Positions 46,777 to 54,045 of a DNA stretch of 64,000 nucleotides are shown one piece after another. The stretch spans positions 806,001 through 870,000 of the forward strand of contig NZ_AKJN02000008.1 in the NCBI RefSeq assembly GCF_000282315.2. Direction: 5' to 3'. The stretch is from Pseudomonas sp. GM41(2012). GTDB taxonomy: Bacteria; Pseudomonadota; Gammaproteobacteria; Pseudomonadales; Pseudomonadaceae. Position numbers and translations under genes: made by a program. Numbering within the stretch: position 1 is the stretch's first letter; every line of letters begins with the position of its first letter. A model generated the notes under the pieces. That model ran no database searches, was not told the origin of the DNA, and worked only from the letters and a program-made list of their open reading frames with translations.

Positions 46777-47111
46777 TGGCGGTTCTGAGATGGGTGAGGC
46801 TGGGAGGTGGGGAGTTTATCAGGATTGGGGTTGCAGGGTTTAGGCGAGCCTTGTTGCGATTGTTCAGGGCATCTGAGCAATCGCATGGGAGGAAATCGAC
46901 TGGATCGCTACGAATAAATAAGTCTGTCCCCATTTTTGTTATTTTTGTTCATGCTCAACGAATTATCGGAATCACCGACGCGGGTGATGAGGGACTGATC
47001 GCGCTGGCCGCTTGCCAGGCGTATATCAGGGAAACTCTTCGTTGAGTACTGCGTAATGCACCCTTTCGGAACAGTTGGATGAGTTGCTTTACTCAAGAAA
47101 ATGTCTAGTCT
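46777..47111. other. 335-bp region upstream of dusA, inside the dusA element
   Basis: It must now provide the dusA promoter on the minus strand. It also contains a short plus-strand open stretch ending at 47045 with AQRIIGITDAGDEGLIALAACQAYIRETLR, whose composition looks coding but which has no plausible start. It could be the end of a broken gene. I found no integrase motif. Confidence 0.4.
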
Positions 47112-48008
47112 GTGGATATTTTTAAGGCGGTGAGTAGATTGAAAGAATTAGCATCAGTAAAGGGAGAAACGATTTCTGGTGTAAGAGGCGTTTCTGATGA
47201 AGAGTATGCGATTTACCGGGCGCACAGAGACGTGTTATCGAGTTTTAGTAGGGATTATGAGCTTTTAAAATTGGTCCTTGAGGGGCATCAAGATTTTTGT
47301 CAGGGTCTCGTTGATGTTAGTGGTTCGATGATTGGCGAGGTTAATATGATTAACCAAAATCATCTACATATACTGACATTTAAGACGAGCAGATTGATGC
47401 TTAATTTATTAGGATCAGTTCGGACGTTCCTTGATCATGCTCAAACGTCTGTATCTCGAAGGTATGGCTCCGCATCTGAGCAAATGGCGTATTTTAAATC
47501 TTTGACTGCGTTTCAGTTTGATAATGTTTTTTCCTATCGTTTTTTGTATAAGTTAAGGAATTACACGCAGCATTGCGGTATGCCCCCAGTGGGGTACTCT
47601 GTTGATATTGTTCCTGATGACGGCCTTAGAATGGATCTTCATTTTATTCGAAAGTATTTACTGGAAGAGTATAAAGAGTGGGGGGTCGTGGTAAAAAAAG
47701 AACTTGAATCCAGTGAGGGGCCTCTATCTGTATTAGGTCTTCTGGATGAGCATGTAAAAAGTGTGATTGGTATTTTTCTTGATTTTTATGATAAGTACAA
47801 TTATGAAGAGGTGGGGCGGAGTAAGGGCTGGATGTGTGAGTTTCTTTCTGATTTGAGTCCTGATGATAAGTATTGTTTTCTAGGTGCTGAGCCTAAAGAA
47901 GTTCAAGGTGCTGAGGGCATGTCGTTCAAAATTGAGTGGGTGCCTACATTTATGGTTCGAGACGTACTGTGGGTTGAAGAGCAACTCAGAGTTGGGGGGC
48001 GGCGATAA
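47112..48008 (+). CDS. Putative HEPN-domain protein (orphan, AT-rich)
   Basis: 298 residues from a GTG at 47112, all-helical in appearance. FLYKLRNYTQHCGMPPVGY contains R149-N-Y-T-Q-H154, the R-x4-H motif of HEPN ribonucleases. The sequence is poor in GC and rich in TTT/ATT/GAT codons, unlike its neighbours. HEPN proteins are commonly RNases in defence and toxin-antitoxin systems; no MNT-type antitoxin gene adjoins. It lies alone on the plus strand of the dusA element, convergent to the two-gene unit at 48272-49560. I do not recognise a named family; HEPN is an inference from one motif. Confidence 0.5.
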   Translation: MDIFKAVSRLKELASVKGETISGVRGVSDEEYAIYRAHRDVLSSFSRDYELLKLVLEGHQDFCQGLVDVSGSMIGEVNMINQNHLHILTFKTSRLMLNLLGSVRTFLDHAQTSVSRRYGSASEQMAYFKSLTAFQFDNVFSYRFLYKLRNYTQHCGMPPVGYSVDIVPDDGLRMDLHFIRKYLLEEYKEWGVVVKKELESSEGPLSVLGLLDEHVKSVIGIFLDFYDKYNYEEVGRSKGWMCEFLSDLSPDDKYCFLGAEPKEVQGAEGMSFKIEWVPTFMVRDVLWVEEQLRVGGRR

Positions 48009-48162
48009 TCCCTGGGACTTAAAGCATGTTAAGGGTCGTTGTAGATCGAGAGATTGTTACGAGTTGCATATGTGCAAATTTCTATGGGGCAAGAATGGGG
48101 CAAGCCGTACGCCAATCTATGCCATTTAATGCCAATTGAGCGGAATTTCTGATTTTTAAGAT

Positions 48163-48202
48163 AGCCCTACAGCCCTTGTTTTCTGGGCTGTAGGGCTTTT
48201 TT
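48163..48202 (+). terminator. Strong terminator between convergent element genes
   Basis: AGCCCTACAGCCC-TTGTTTTCT-GGGCTGTAGGGCT followed by TTTTTTGCG: perfect 13-bp stem with T run. It ends the HEPN-like transcript (155 bases after its stop). Confidence 0.92.
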
Positions 48203-48271
48203 GCGTTAATACTCCAACATAATTGGCGTATGTTAGATACTAATTAGTTAGCGTTATTGATGAATATGCCG

Positions 48272-49327
48272 TCAGTTGATCCAAATCGAAAGGCTCGCGA
48301 ACTCACCAGTCAATCGTTTGATGTTGGCGTGACCTATGGCCATTCCGACACTTGTCAATGTAAAAGATTTAATTTTTGAATTCTCCCATGAGTCAAAAAC
48401 AGTCTCCATGAATGGGCGGATCGAGATGCACTTTTCTCGTATTTCCGGGTTACTCATTTTGCCCATGCTAAATAGTTCAATTATCTTTTCCTGGTCTTCT
48501 GTGCTGATATTGTGGTTGTTAAGATTTTGGTTCAGCATTGTAAGGTTGTTTGCGCGAACTTGGATCTTAGAAGAATCGTTTAGGCACGGTATAAAAAAAT
48601 TACTATCAAGCCCAATTGAAATTTCTCTGCTTACAATTTCGCTTTGCTCAAAACCTTTAAGGAATAGTCCGCTGTAGTGGTGGTCAAGTATGTGCTCAAG
48701 CGGGGCTTCACCCGCTTCGATGCTGCCGCATCCCGTGAAATCTAAGTGTTGGTAACAAGCGTCATTTTTTACCAGCTTTGATGAAAAAGGCAGTACGTAC
48801 CTATCCAAGTACTCTCCAAGTATTTGGTGATTGCCTATCCATTGACTTTGCGTGTACCTGAATAAAAAAATCATTGCCAATACTGCTAACTGTGAATCAG
48901 TAAGCTTTGGTGCCGTAGCAAGAGATTCGTTTAGAACGATTTGGAGAATGTCTCTCTGTTCTTGCTTGCTTCGATCAACAAGGAGATCGACCAGCAGATC
49001 GCCTAGATCCTTATCGCCGTTTCTAGCGTACTCTCGTTGCACGGTAAACAGTGCATGCTGAAAGTCTGGATCCTGACCCTTCCCAAAACCGTTAGGATTT
49101 TCCTGCTGGAGTTTCGTGAGGAAGTCTTCTGTGATTTCTTGTGCACGAGCCTTGGCAGTTTCCATGGCCGGACCTGCCAGCTGGAAAAAATTTGCTCGAA
49201 AAACATCGAGCGCTACATCGCGCACTTCTGAATATGATAGGCCGGTTTGGGTAATGAGGACGTCCCGTCCTGCCTGGATTGCAGTTGCGCCGTCTTCGAC
49301 ACTCTGATCTTGATTTGCTCCGAACAT
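48272..49327 (-). CDS. LPO_1073/Vpar_1526-like protein with N-terminal QAGRDV motif
   Basis: 351 residues from an ATG at 49327 with GAGG upstream. It begins FGANQDQSVEDGATAIQAGRD, then VLITQTGLSYSEVRDVALDVFRANFF, a helical, soluble body (RAQEITEDFLTKLQQENPNGF; VQREYARNGDKDLGDLLVDLLVDRSKQEQRD) and a middle with CYQHLDFTGCGSIEAGEAPLEHIL. The EVRDVALDVF-A-NF start is what I remember for proteins named LPO_1073/Vpar_1526 family in public annotation; no function is known to me. The first 22 residues resemble the tail of the upstream 74-residue protein. GC is lower than in flanking genes in the 3' half. The two genes are eight bases apart. Confidence 0.65.
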   Translation of the reverse strand: MFGANQDQSVEDGATAIQAGRDVLITQTGLSYSEVRDVALDVFRANFFQLAGPAMETAKARAQEITEDFLTKLQQENPNGFGKGQDPDFQHALFTVQREYARNGDKDLGDLLVDLLVDRSKQEQRDILQIVLNESLATAPKLTDSQLAVLAMIFLFRYTQSQWIGNHQILGEYLDRYVLPFSSKLVKNDACYQHLDFTGCGSIEAGEAPLEHILDHHYSGLFLKGFEQSEIVSREISIGLDSNFFIPCLNDSSKIQVRANNLTMLNQNLNNHNISTEDQEKIIELFSMGKMSNPEIREKCISIRPFMETVFDSWENSKIKSFTLTSVGMAIGHANIKRLTGEFASLSIWIN

Positions 49328-49335
49328 GCCTTGCC

Positions 49336-49560
49336 TCACTTCCTTATTTTTACGTCGCGGCCTGCTTGATAGGCGGTTGAGTTCGCGCCGACTTTCTGCG
49401 ACTGGGTCGCCTCGGCCTTCTTGTCCGCAATGAACGCTCCTAGCAAAGTAGCAAGCGACACGATGGCTGCAGTGACGGAATCGAAGCCAGGCTTCATGAT
49501 CACCCAGGCTACGCAGGCGACGAAAGCGGCAAAAAGAACGAGTTTGACAACGATGCGCAT
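49336..49560 (-). CDS. Small two-helix membrane protein with C-terminal QAGRDV tail
   Basis: 74 residues. Two membrane helices, about 4-22 (VVKLVLFAAFVACVAWVIM) and 29-45 (AAIVSLATLLGAFIA), then a short cytoplasmic-type tail SQKVGANSTAYQAGRDVKIRK. The tail matches the N-terminal region of the next gene product at 12 of 20 positions, including the whole block QAGRDV. No family recognised. It is upstream of and probably co-transcribed with the 351-residue gene. Confidence 0.6.
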   Translation of the reverse strand: MRIVVKLVLFAAFVACVAWVIMKPGFDSVTAAIVSLATLLGAFIADKKAEATQSQKVGANSTAYQAGRDVKIRK

Positions 49561-49710
49561 GATTGGAGTCCAATTTTAATTATTGATTGCGGGATTCTAG
49601 GGAGGGCGCTTAATAAAAGCACGTGCGGTACGCAGATGCCTTAATTGTCGTGGTACAAAATTGGTACGGATAAAATTGAAGGTTGCTGTAAGCCTGTGTT
49701 CTAAAGGGCT

Positions 49711-49794
49711 TTACGGTAAGTTGGTCCAATCCATCATCGGGGCGACGGAGAAATGGCGGTAGGGCAAGGCGGGTGTGACGGTGATTGGGGGCAT
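49711..49794 (-). pseudogene. Displaced 5' end of dusA (original start)
   Basis: Reads M-P-P-I-T-V-T-P-A-L-P-Y-R-H-F-S-V-A-P-M-M-D-W-T then N-L-P-stop: the DusA start, identical to the intact gene at 19 of its first 24 residues, and cut off after WT. It is the half of dusA left on the far side of the inserted element. Confidence 0.85.
49723..49752. repeat. Direct repeat copy 2 (attachment-site core)
   Basis: Perfect match to 46705-46734 over 30 bases; beyond it to the right the similarity to dusA continues with mismatches up to the start codon, and to the left it stops at once. Confidence 0.9.
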
Positions 49795-49835
49795 TTACAC
49801 GGAGCTTCTTTTCGCTGCCAGCTTCCGTGAATCCG

Positions 49836-49862
49836 AAGGGGCGTCCGGGTAGGGCGCCCCTT
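49836..49862. terminator. Weak GC hairpin between displaced dusA start and the orphan gene
   Basis: AAGGGGCG-11 bases-CGCCCCTT, eight-base-pair stem followed by TGTG. It lies just after the stop of the minus-strand gene at 49870 and may end its transcript, though the T run is very short. Confidence 0.45.
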
Positions 49863-49869
49863 TGTGACG

Positions 49870-50151
49870 TCAGGACGGTTCAGCATCCATACGCCGCGCA
49901 ACGACATCCAGCACATCACAACCATCGCGCAACGGTATGCAACAAAGCATTGCGAAGTCGCTGAGAATCACCGAGTCCGTGGTGATGTCACCGCGCATCG
50001 CGAGGTTTTCGAGGATCTGCGTTACCGCGCCAATTCGGTAGCGTGCGGTGCTAAGCAGTGAGTGTAGCGGTTGGGTGGTGTTTACATACAGCGAGGGAAG
50101 GTCGTCGGCGTTGCTGGTTAAAGCCATAAATTCTTTCATGAGTGATTCCAT
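49870..50151 (-). CDS. Small hypothetical protein behind a structured leader
   Basis: 93 residues if translation starts at 50151 (ESLMKEFMALTSNADDLPSLYV); starts at 50139 or 50127 are also possible and none has a strong ribosome site. Content: YVNTTQPLHSLLSTARYRIGAVTQILENLAMRGDITTDSVILSDFAMLCCIPLRDGCDVLDVVARRMD. Predicted helical and soluble. I believe this kind of short protein with this leader occurs repeatedly in fluorescens-group genomes, but I cannot name it. Confidence 0.55.
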   Translation of the reverse strand: MESLMKEFMALTSNADDLPSLYVNTTQPLHSLLSTARYRIGAVTQILENLAMRGDITTDSVILSDFAMLCCIPLRDGCDVLDVVARRMDAEPS

Positions 50152-50420
50152 GTAGGAGAAAGACCTACCACTCAATCGTCGCCAAACAATAGGGTGGTAG
50201 CTGTGCGCGGGTTGGCGAACCGGACCATGGTAAAACCGGCAGACCCTAAGGTCTCCCACGCACAGCCACCAAAAAAAGGTAGCCAAGTGCGTTCAAAAGC
50301 GCTCCGAGAACTACTCGGAGGCTTCTGTACCAGGTCATCGAGTCGCCAAACCCGACACGCCATTTGGGCGTGGACCGGACTATAGGCTTCGTGACAAAGG
50401 CACAGCAATGCGCAAGTGTA
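50152..50420 (-). ncRNA. Structured leader RNA candidate (multi-hairpin)
   Basis: On the minus strand the region upstream of the 49870-50151 gene holds at least four stems. A closing stem pairs 50255-50270 with 50193-50211 (GGTGGCTGTGCGTGGG against CCCGCGCACAGCTACCACC, small bulge). Inside it lie AGACC-TTAG-GGTCT (50241-50254) and a CCGG...CCGG segment. Outside are CTCCGAG-AACTA-CTCGGAG (50302-50320) and GGCGTG...CACGCC near 50355-50372. GTTTGGCGAC occurs twice in it (50178 and 50350 areas). The density of stems suggests an RNA element controlling the gene or a stand-alone RNA. Confidence 0.5.
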
Positions 50421-50614
50421 CGGACAATTCCCAGAGTCGTGTAGGACGGTGCTCTTTTGACAGTTTGTCTGGGGAACACCCTTTTTTTGCGTCAGGAAAC
50501 CGCGGTACCTGAACCAGCGCTGTCGCCCAACAAAGTTTCATAATTCCTGGCGGGCTAGTGGCATAGGATGACTCCTTAAGGTCACCGCGCTTCCAACCCA
50601 CAGGAAACTGAAAA
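50421..50614. other. Intergenic stretch, divergent promoter region
   Basis: No gene seen. It separates the leader candidate from the lipoprotein gene and should carry promoters in both directions. A T/A-rich run CCTTTTTTTGCG lies at 50480-50490. Confidence 0.4.
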
Positions 50615-50833
50615 ATGATCTCGAATCTCTTAAAAGTCGCTCTGATCGCCGGCGCATTGCTATTGAGCGCCTGTTCGGGGGCAAGCACCCATAGCGAGTA
50701 TTCGGAAGCCAACCTGCCGTCTGCCGGTTTTGGTCCGGGGCCTACCAACAACCCCAATAAGATGAATTTCCATGGCAGTGCGCTCGGCAACAGCTTCGGC
50801 GAGTACAGTTCGGGGTTGTTGCACGACGATTAA
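50615..50833 (+). CDS. Small lipoprotein
   Basis: 72 residues. Signal ISNLLKVALIAGALLLSAC with the lipobox LSAC at residues 17-20; the residue after Cys is Ser, which favours sorting to the outer membrane. The mature part is short, acidic and Gly/Asn-rich (FGPGPTNNPNKMNFHGSALGN). No family recognised. GGAAAC upstream and a strong terminator after the stop support a real single gene. Confidence 0.75.
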   Translation: MISNLLKVALIAGALLLSACSGASTHSEYSEANLPSAGFGPGPTNNPNKMNFHGSALGNSFGEYSSGLLHDD

Positions 50834-50862
50834 CGGCGGAAGTGTTTCCGCCGTTTTGCGTT
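50832..50862 (+). terminator. Terminator after the small lipoprotein
   Basis: AACGGCGGAA-GTG-TTCCGCCGTT followed by TTGCGTTTTG: 10-bp stem overlapping the stop codon of the lipoprotein gene. Confidence 0.8.
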
Positions 50863-50956
50863 TTGCCTGATGTGCCGGGTGCTTTGGCGAAGAGGCGACT
50901 GCTGCGCAGTCGGACGCAGGCTTCGCCAGCTGGTGCATGGATCGGGTAGGTGGCGG

Positions 50957-51742
50957 CTATTTGGGCTCGGGCGTGGCTATCCACTGACTCAAAACTTTCT
51001 GGTAGTTGCCTGTCACCTTGGCCAGGTGTAGCCACTGATCGACGTATAACTTCCAAGTCATGTCATCGCGCGGCAGCAAGTAAGCCTTCTCGCCATACTG
51101 CATGAATTGCTTCGGGTTCACCGCGCACAGACCGGGTTTGAGTTTCTGCTGATAGAGCGCTTCCGAAGCATCGGTGATCATCACGTCAGCCTTTTTGTCC
51201 AGCAGCTCCTGGAAGATGGTCACGTTGTCATGAAGGCGCAATTGCGCCTTGGGCAGGAAGGCGTGAACAAAGGCTTCGTTGGTGCCGCCGGCTGGTTCGA
51301 CCAGGCGAACCGAAGGCTGGTTGATTTGCTCGACGGTCTGATACAGCGCCTGATCTTCGCAGCGCACCAGCGGGATCTTGCCGTCGACGTCCAGCGTGGT
51401 GCTGAAGAAGGCCTTTTTCTGGCGCTCCAGCGTGACCGAGATGCCGCCGACGCCGATGTCGCATTTACCCGCGAGCATGTCGGGCATCAGGGTTTTCCAG
51501 GTGGTCTGCACCCACTCGACTTTGACTCCCAGGCTGTCGGCCAGCGAGCGGGCCATGGCGATGTCGATGCCCGAGTATTCGCCGTCTTCGGCTTTGACGG
51601 TATAGGGTTTGTAGTCGCCTGTTGTGCACACGCGCAGTTGGCCTTGTTGGATGACGTTGTCCAGATGCGATTGCTCTGCCTGAGCGGCAAACGATAGAGC
51701 GAGCAGGCCACCGAGCATCATTGTGCTTTTTATGTTTTTCAT
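50957..51742 (-). CDS. pheC: PheC-like periplasmic cyclohexadienyl dehydratase / solute-binding-like protein
   Basis: 261 residues from ATG 51742. Signal peptide 1-20 (STMMLGGLLALSFAAQA), then the type 3 solute-binding fold: LDNVIQQGQLRVCTTGDYKPYTV, YSGIDIAMARSLADSLG, and KCDIGVGGISVTLERQKKAFFSTTL. The later EPAGGTNEAFVHAFLPKAQLRLHDNVTIFQEL and LCAVNPKQFMQYGEKAYLLPRDD follow P. aeruginosa PheC closely as I remember it. PheC turns prephenate to phenylpyruvate in the periplasm. Basic, longer start at 51829 would spoil the signal peptide. No transporter genes adjoin, which supports the enzyme reading. Confidence 0.75.
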   Translation of the reverse strand: MKNIKSTMMLGGLLALSFAAQAEQSHLDNVIQQGQLRVCTTGDYKPYTVKAEDGEYSGIDIAMARSLADSLGVKVEWVQTTWKTLMPDMLAGKCDIGVGGISVTLERQKKAFFSTTLDVDGKIPLVRCEDQALYQTVEQINQPSVRLVEPAGGTNEAFVHAFLPKAQLRLHDNVTIFQELLDKKADVMITDASEALYQQKLKPGLCAVNPKQFMQYGEKAYLLPRDDMTWKLYVDQWLHLAKVTGNYQKVLSQWIATPEPK

Positions 51743-51933
51743 TGTCGTCGGGCTTTTGTGTGGAGTGGGTTTGACGGAGATGGAGTGTAGTGAAATGGTT
51801 TTCCCACGGGAGTGCTTTTTTAGCTTCAAGAAAACGTGGTCAGTCCCGATACCGTTGTGGTGGAGTTACCCGCTATCTCACTAGAGGTGAGGCACGATAA
51901 GTTCTGTGTCGATACAATCACTGCCGATCAATT

Positions 51934-52650
51934 TTGACTAAGGCGACGCCCTTGGATGCCGTAACAAATTTTGTGCTTACCCGGGCATTACCTGTAGCCA
52001 AAGAGGTTATTCGGGATTTCATTGAATTCTCGCGCAATAGCGATGCTTATTACGATAGGCAGGGAAAAAGTAATGTTCCTTGCGGTAAAGCCGCGCTGTT
52101 CGGCCTGATGATGGCGACGATGCTGATGGTGCTAGGCATTCCTGGATTGAGGCGGGCGGGAGTGGACGTCAGTACCGAGTTTTTGCTCCTGGGGGTGGTT
52201 CTCAACTGGATGCTGCTGGTGCTCTACGGCGGTATGTATTGGCTGGGAGGCAAGATCCTGTTCGGGCGCGGCGGTAGTTTTGCCACGATCAATTCGTTCT
52301 TCTTTCTTTCCGTTTTTCTGGTGTTTCTCAAAGTGATTGAGATACCCACTCGGTCCATGCGATTCAGTGCAATGGTGGCAAGTTGCACGGGAGATAGCGA
52401 TTTCGCCGTCAGAGCAAGCCAAGCTATCTCGGGTGACCGCTCGTTACTGATAACCGAGTTTCTGGTGTTTGCAGGTTATCTCGTGTTCTTTTACAAAGCC
52501 TATCGCATGCAACGGGGCGTGCATGAGTTTGGCCGGGTACGGGGTTTTGTGTCCATGTTGGTTGGGTCACTATTGCTGATTGGTGTTGTGTCATTTGTTC
52601 AGGAGCCAGGTATGCGCATCTTGGTATGCGGGTACGTGAAGGGAGGGTAA
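51934..52650 (+). CDS. Polytopic membrane protein of unknown function
   Basis: 238 residues from a TTG at 51934 (TKATPLDAVTNFVLTRALPVAKEV); no good ribosome site is visible, so the start is uncertain. About five membrane segments: LFGLMMATMLMVLGIPGL, FLLLGVVLNWMLLVLYGGMYWLG, INSFFFLSVFLVFLKVI, LITEFLVFAGYLVFFYKAY and FVSMLVGSLLLIGVVSFV. The amphipathic N-terminus (SRNSDAYYDRQGKS) is cytosolic by charge. I do not recognise a family. Confidence 0.65.
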   Translation: MTKATPLDAVTNFVLTRALPVAKEVIRDFIEFSRNSDAYYDRQGKSNVPCGKAALFGLMMATMLMVLGIPGLRRAGVDVSTEFLLLGVVLNWMLLVLYGGMYWLGGKILFGRGGSFATINSFFFLSVFLVFLKVIEIPTRSMRFSAMVASCTGDSDFAVRASQAISGDRSLLITEFLVFAGYLVFFYKAYRMQRGVHEFGRVRGFVSMLVGSLLLIGVVSFVQEPGMRILVCGYVKGG

Positions 52651-52679
52651 TTCGGCCACCCTCATAAAATGGGCAACCT

Positions 52680-53615
52680 CTACAGGTCGCCCACCTCCAT
52701 TTCCGGACTCAACGTCCCTAACCAAGCCACCAACCCCACAATCAACACCGCCGCTGCCAATTCAACCACCACGCTGCGCCGCAACGTATTCGCTGCCACC
52801 CGATACTGGCCCTCACGCAACGACCGCTGCAAAAACGGCCCCAGATGAAACCGGTTCAACGCGGCGAGCACCAGCATCCCGGCAAACAACGCGATTTTGA
52901 TGGACAGCAAAATCCCGTAGGTACTGAGCAATACATCGTCGAGCGTTGGGCCCACGATGAACAGGTAATTCACGATTCCCGTGACCGTGATGACGGCCAC
53001 GATCACTGCACCCACCCCTTCAAATTGACGGACGGCCCGAGCCAGCAATCTGATGCGTTCTTCGGTTTGCAGCGCGTTGATCTTTGCCATCAAGGCAAGC
53101 GCGACCAGCGCACCGAACCAGGCCCCCGAAGCCAGCAGATGCGAGATGTCAGTGATGAAATGCCAGTAACGACGATCACCTTCATCCATCGCCCCGTGAC
53201 CGCTCCAGGCGAGGCTGGCCAAGGCGATAGCGCCGGCAAAAGACGCGATCAGCAGGCTGAATCCGGGCGCACGTTGATTGAGCATCATCGCCAAACCGCC
53301 GACAACCAGCGCGACAATGCGCACGACCCAGGCCAGCCCGACATTCGTCTCAAACACCATCATCTCGATATGCGGGCGCAACTCGGCAAAGTCCGTCTCA
53401 CCGCTCATGGCGCTCGCCATCATCACCATGCTGGCGATGGAAAACAGCGCACCCAGCAACGCTGCCCCCGTCAACATCGACCGAAACGGCAACACCGCGC
53501 CCGATATCCGTTCCTGTCCTTTAAGGCTATAGAGTCCAAACAGCGCCAGCCCAAACAACAGCATCAAATCCACATACAACCCAAAGCGCAGTGCAATGCT
53601 GACCGAGTCGCTCAT
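52680..53615 (-). CDS. copD: Copper resistance protein CopD
   Basis: 311 residues, about eight membrane helices. RFGLYVDLMLLFGLALFGLY at the start and the conserved HFITDISHLLASGAWFGALVALALM, with His residues expected to carry copper. CopD works with CopC to move copper across the inner membrane. The start at ATG 53615; copC ends four bases upstream. Last gene of copABCD. Confidence 0.92.
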   Translation of the reverse strand: MSDSVSIALRFGLYVDLMLLFGLALFGLYSLKGQERISGAVLPFRSMLTGAALLGALFSIASMVMMASAMSGETDFAELRPHIEMMVFETNVGLAWVVRIVALVVGGLAMMLNQRAPGFSLLIASFAGAIALASLAWSGHGAMDEGDRRYWHFITDISHLLASGAWFGALVALALMAKINALQTEERIRLLARAVRQFEGVGAVIVAVITVTGIVNYLFIVGPTLDDVLLSTYGILLSIKIALFAGMLVLAALNRFHLGPFLQRSLREGQYRVAANTLRRSVVVELAAAVLIVGLVAWLGTLSPEMEVGDL

Positions 53616-53618
53616 CAA

Positions 53619-53990
53619 TCACTTCACTTTGAACGTAACGTTGCCGGTGATCGGGTGTGTGTCCGAGGACACGGCGCGCCATTCGACTTTGTAGGTGCCG
53701 GCAGGCAGTGGCGAAAGCGGTGTGATGACCATGGTTTTCGGATCGCTACCCCCAGAGACTTTGGCTTTCATCGGCATGGGGGAGTGCGCCATGCCGGGCA
53801 TTTCGGTCATGACCAATTTTGCGCCGGAGAACTGGGTCATGAGGTTTTCCGAGAAGTGCAGTTCGACGGTGCCGGGTGCCGCGCCATCCGCACCTTCGGC
53901 CGGGGTGGAGGACAGCAGTTTCGGGTGCGCTTGAGCGAGCGCGCTCATGAGCAGTCCAATGGCAACAGCGGTAGTTTTAATCATGCGCAT
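53619..53990 (-). CDS. copC: Periplasmic copper-binding protein CopC
   Basis: 123 residues. Signal peptide ends AQA before the mature N-terminal His (HPKLLSSTPAEGADG), a known Cu(II) ligand of CopC. A Met-rich loop MTEMPGMAHSPMPMKAKV is the Cu(I) side, and the end is SSDTHPITGNVTFKVK. ATG 53990; the in-frame ATG at 53984 is also possible. Upstream is copB (55 bases), downstream copD. Confidence 0.95.
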   Translation of the reverse strand: MRMIKTTAVAIGLLMSALAQAHPKLLSSTPAEGADGAAPGTVELHFSENLMTQFSGAKLVMTEMPGMAHSPMPMKAKVSGGSDPKTMVITPLSPLPAGTYKVEWRAVSSDTHPITGNVTFKVK

Positions 53991-54045
53991 GCAAGGCCTC
54001 TTACCGCTTTAAGCGGTTGTTTTTTTGGTTGTTGAGTTAATGCGT

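Noticed and set aside
46767..47045. 92-codon plus-strand frame upstream of dusA as a gene
   Set aside because: Its first half is antisense to the dusA start and promoter; only the last ~30 codons look coding, so it is at best a fragment.
50172..50408. 78-codon open frame within the structured leader
   Set aside because: The stems run through it and no start with a ribosome site is present; an RNA element explains the region better.
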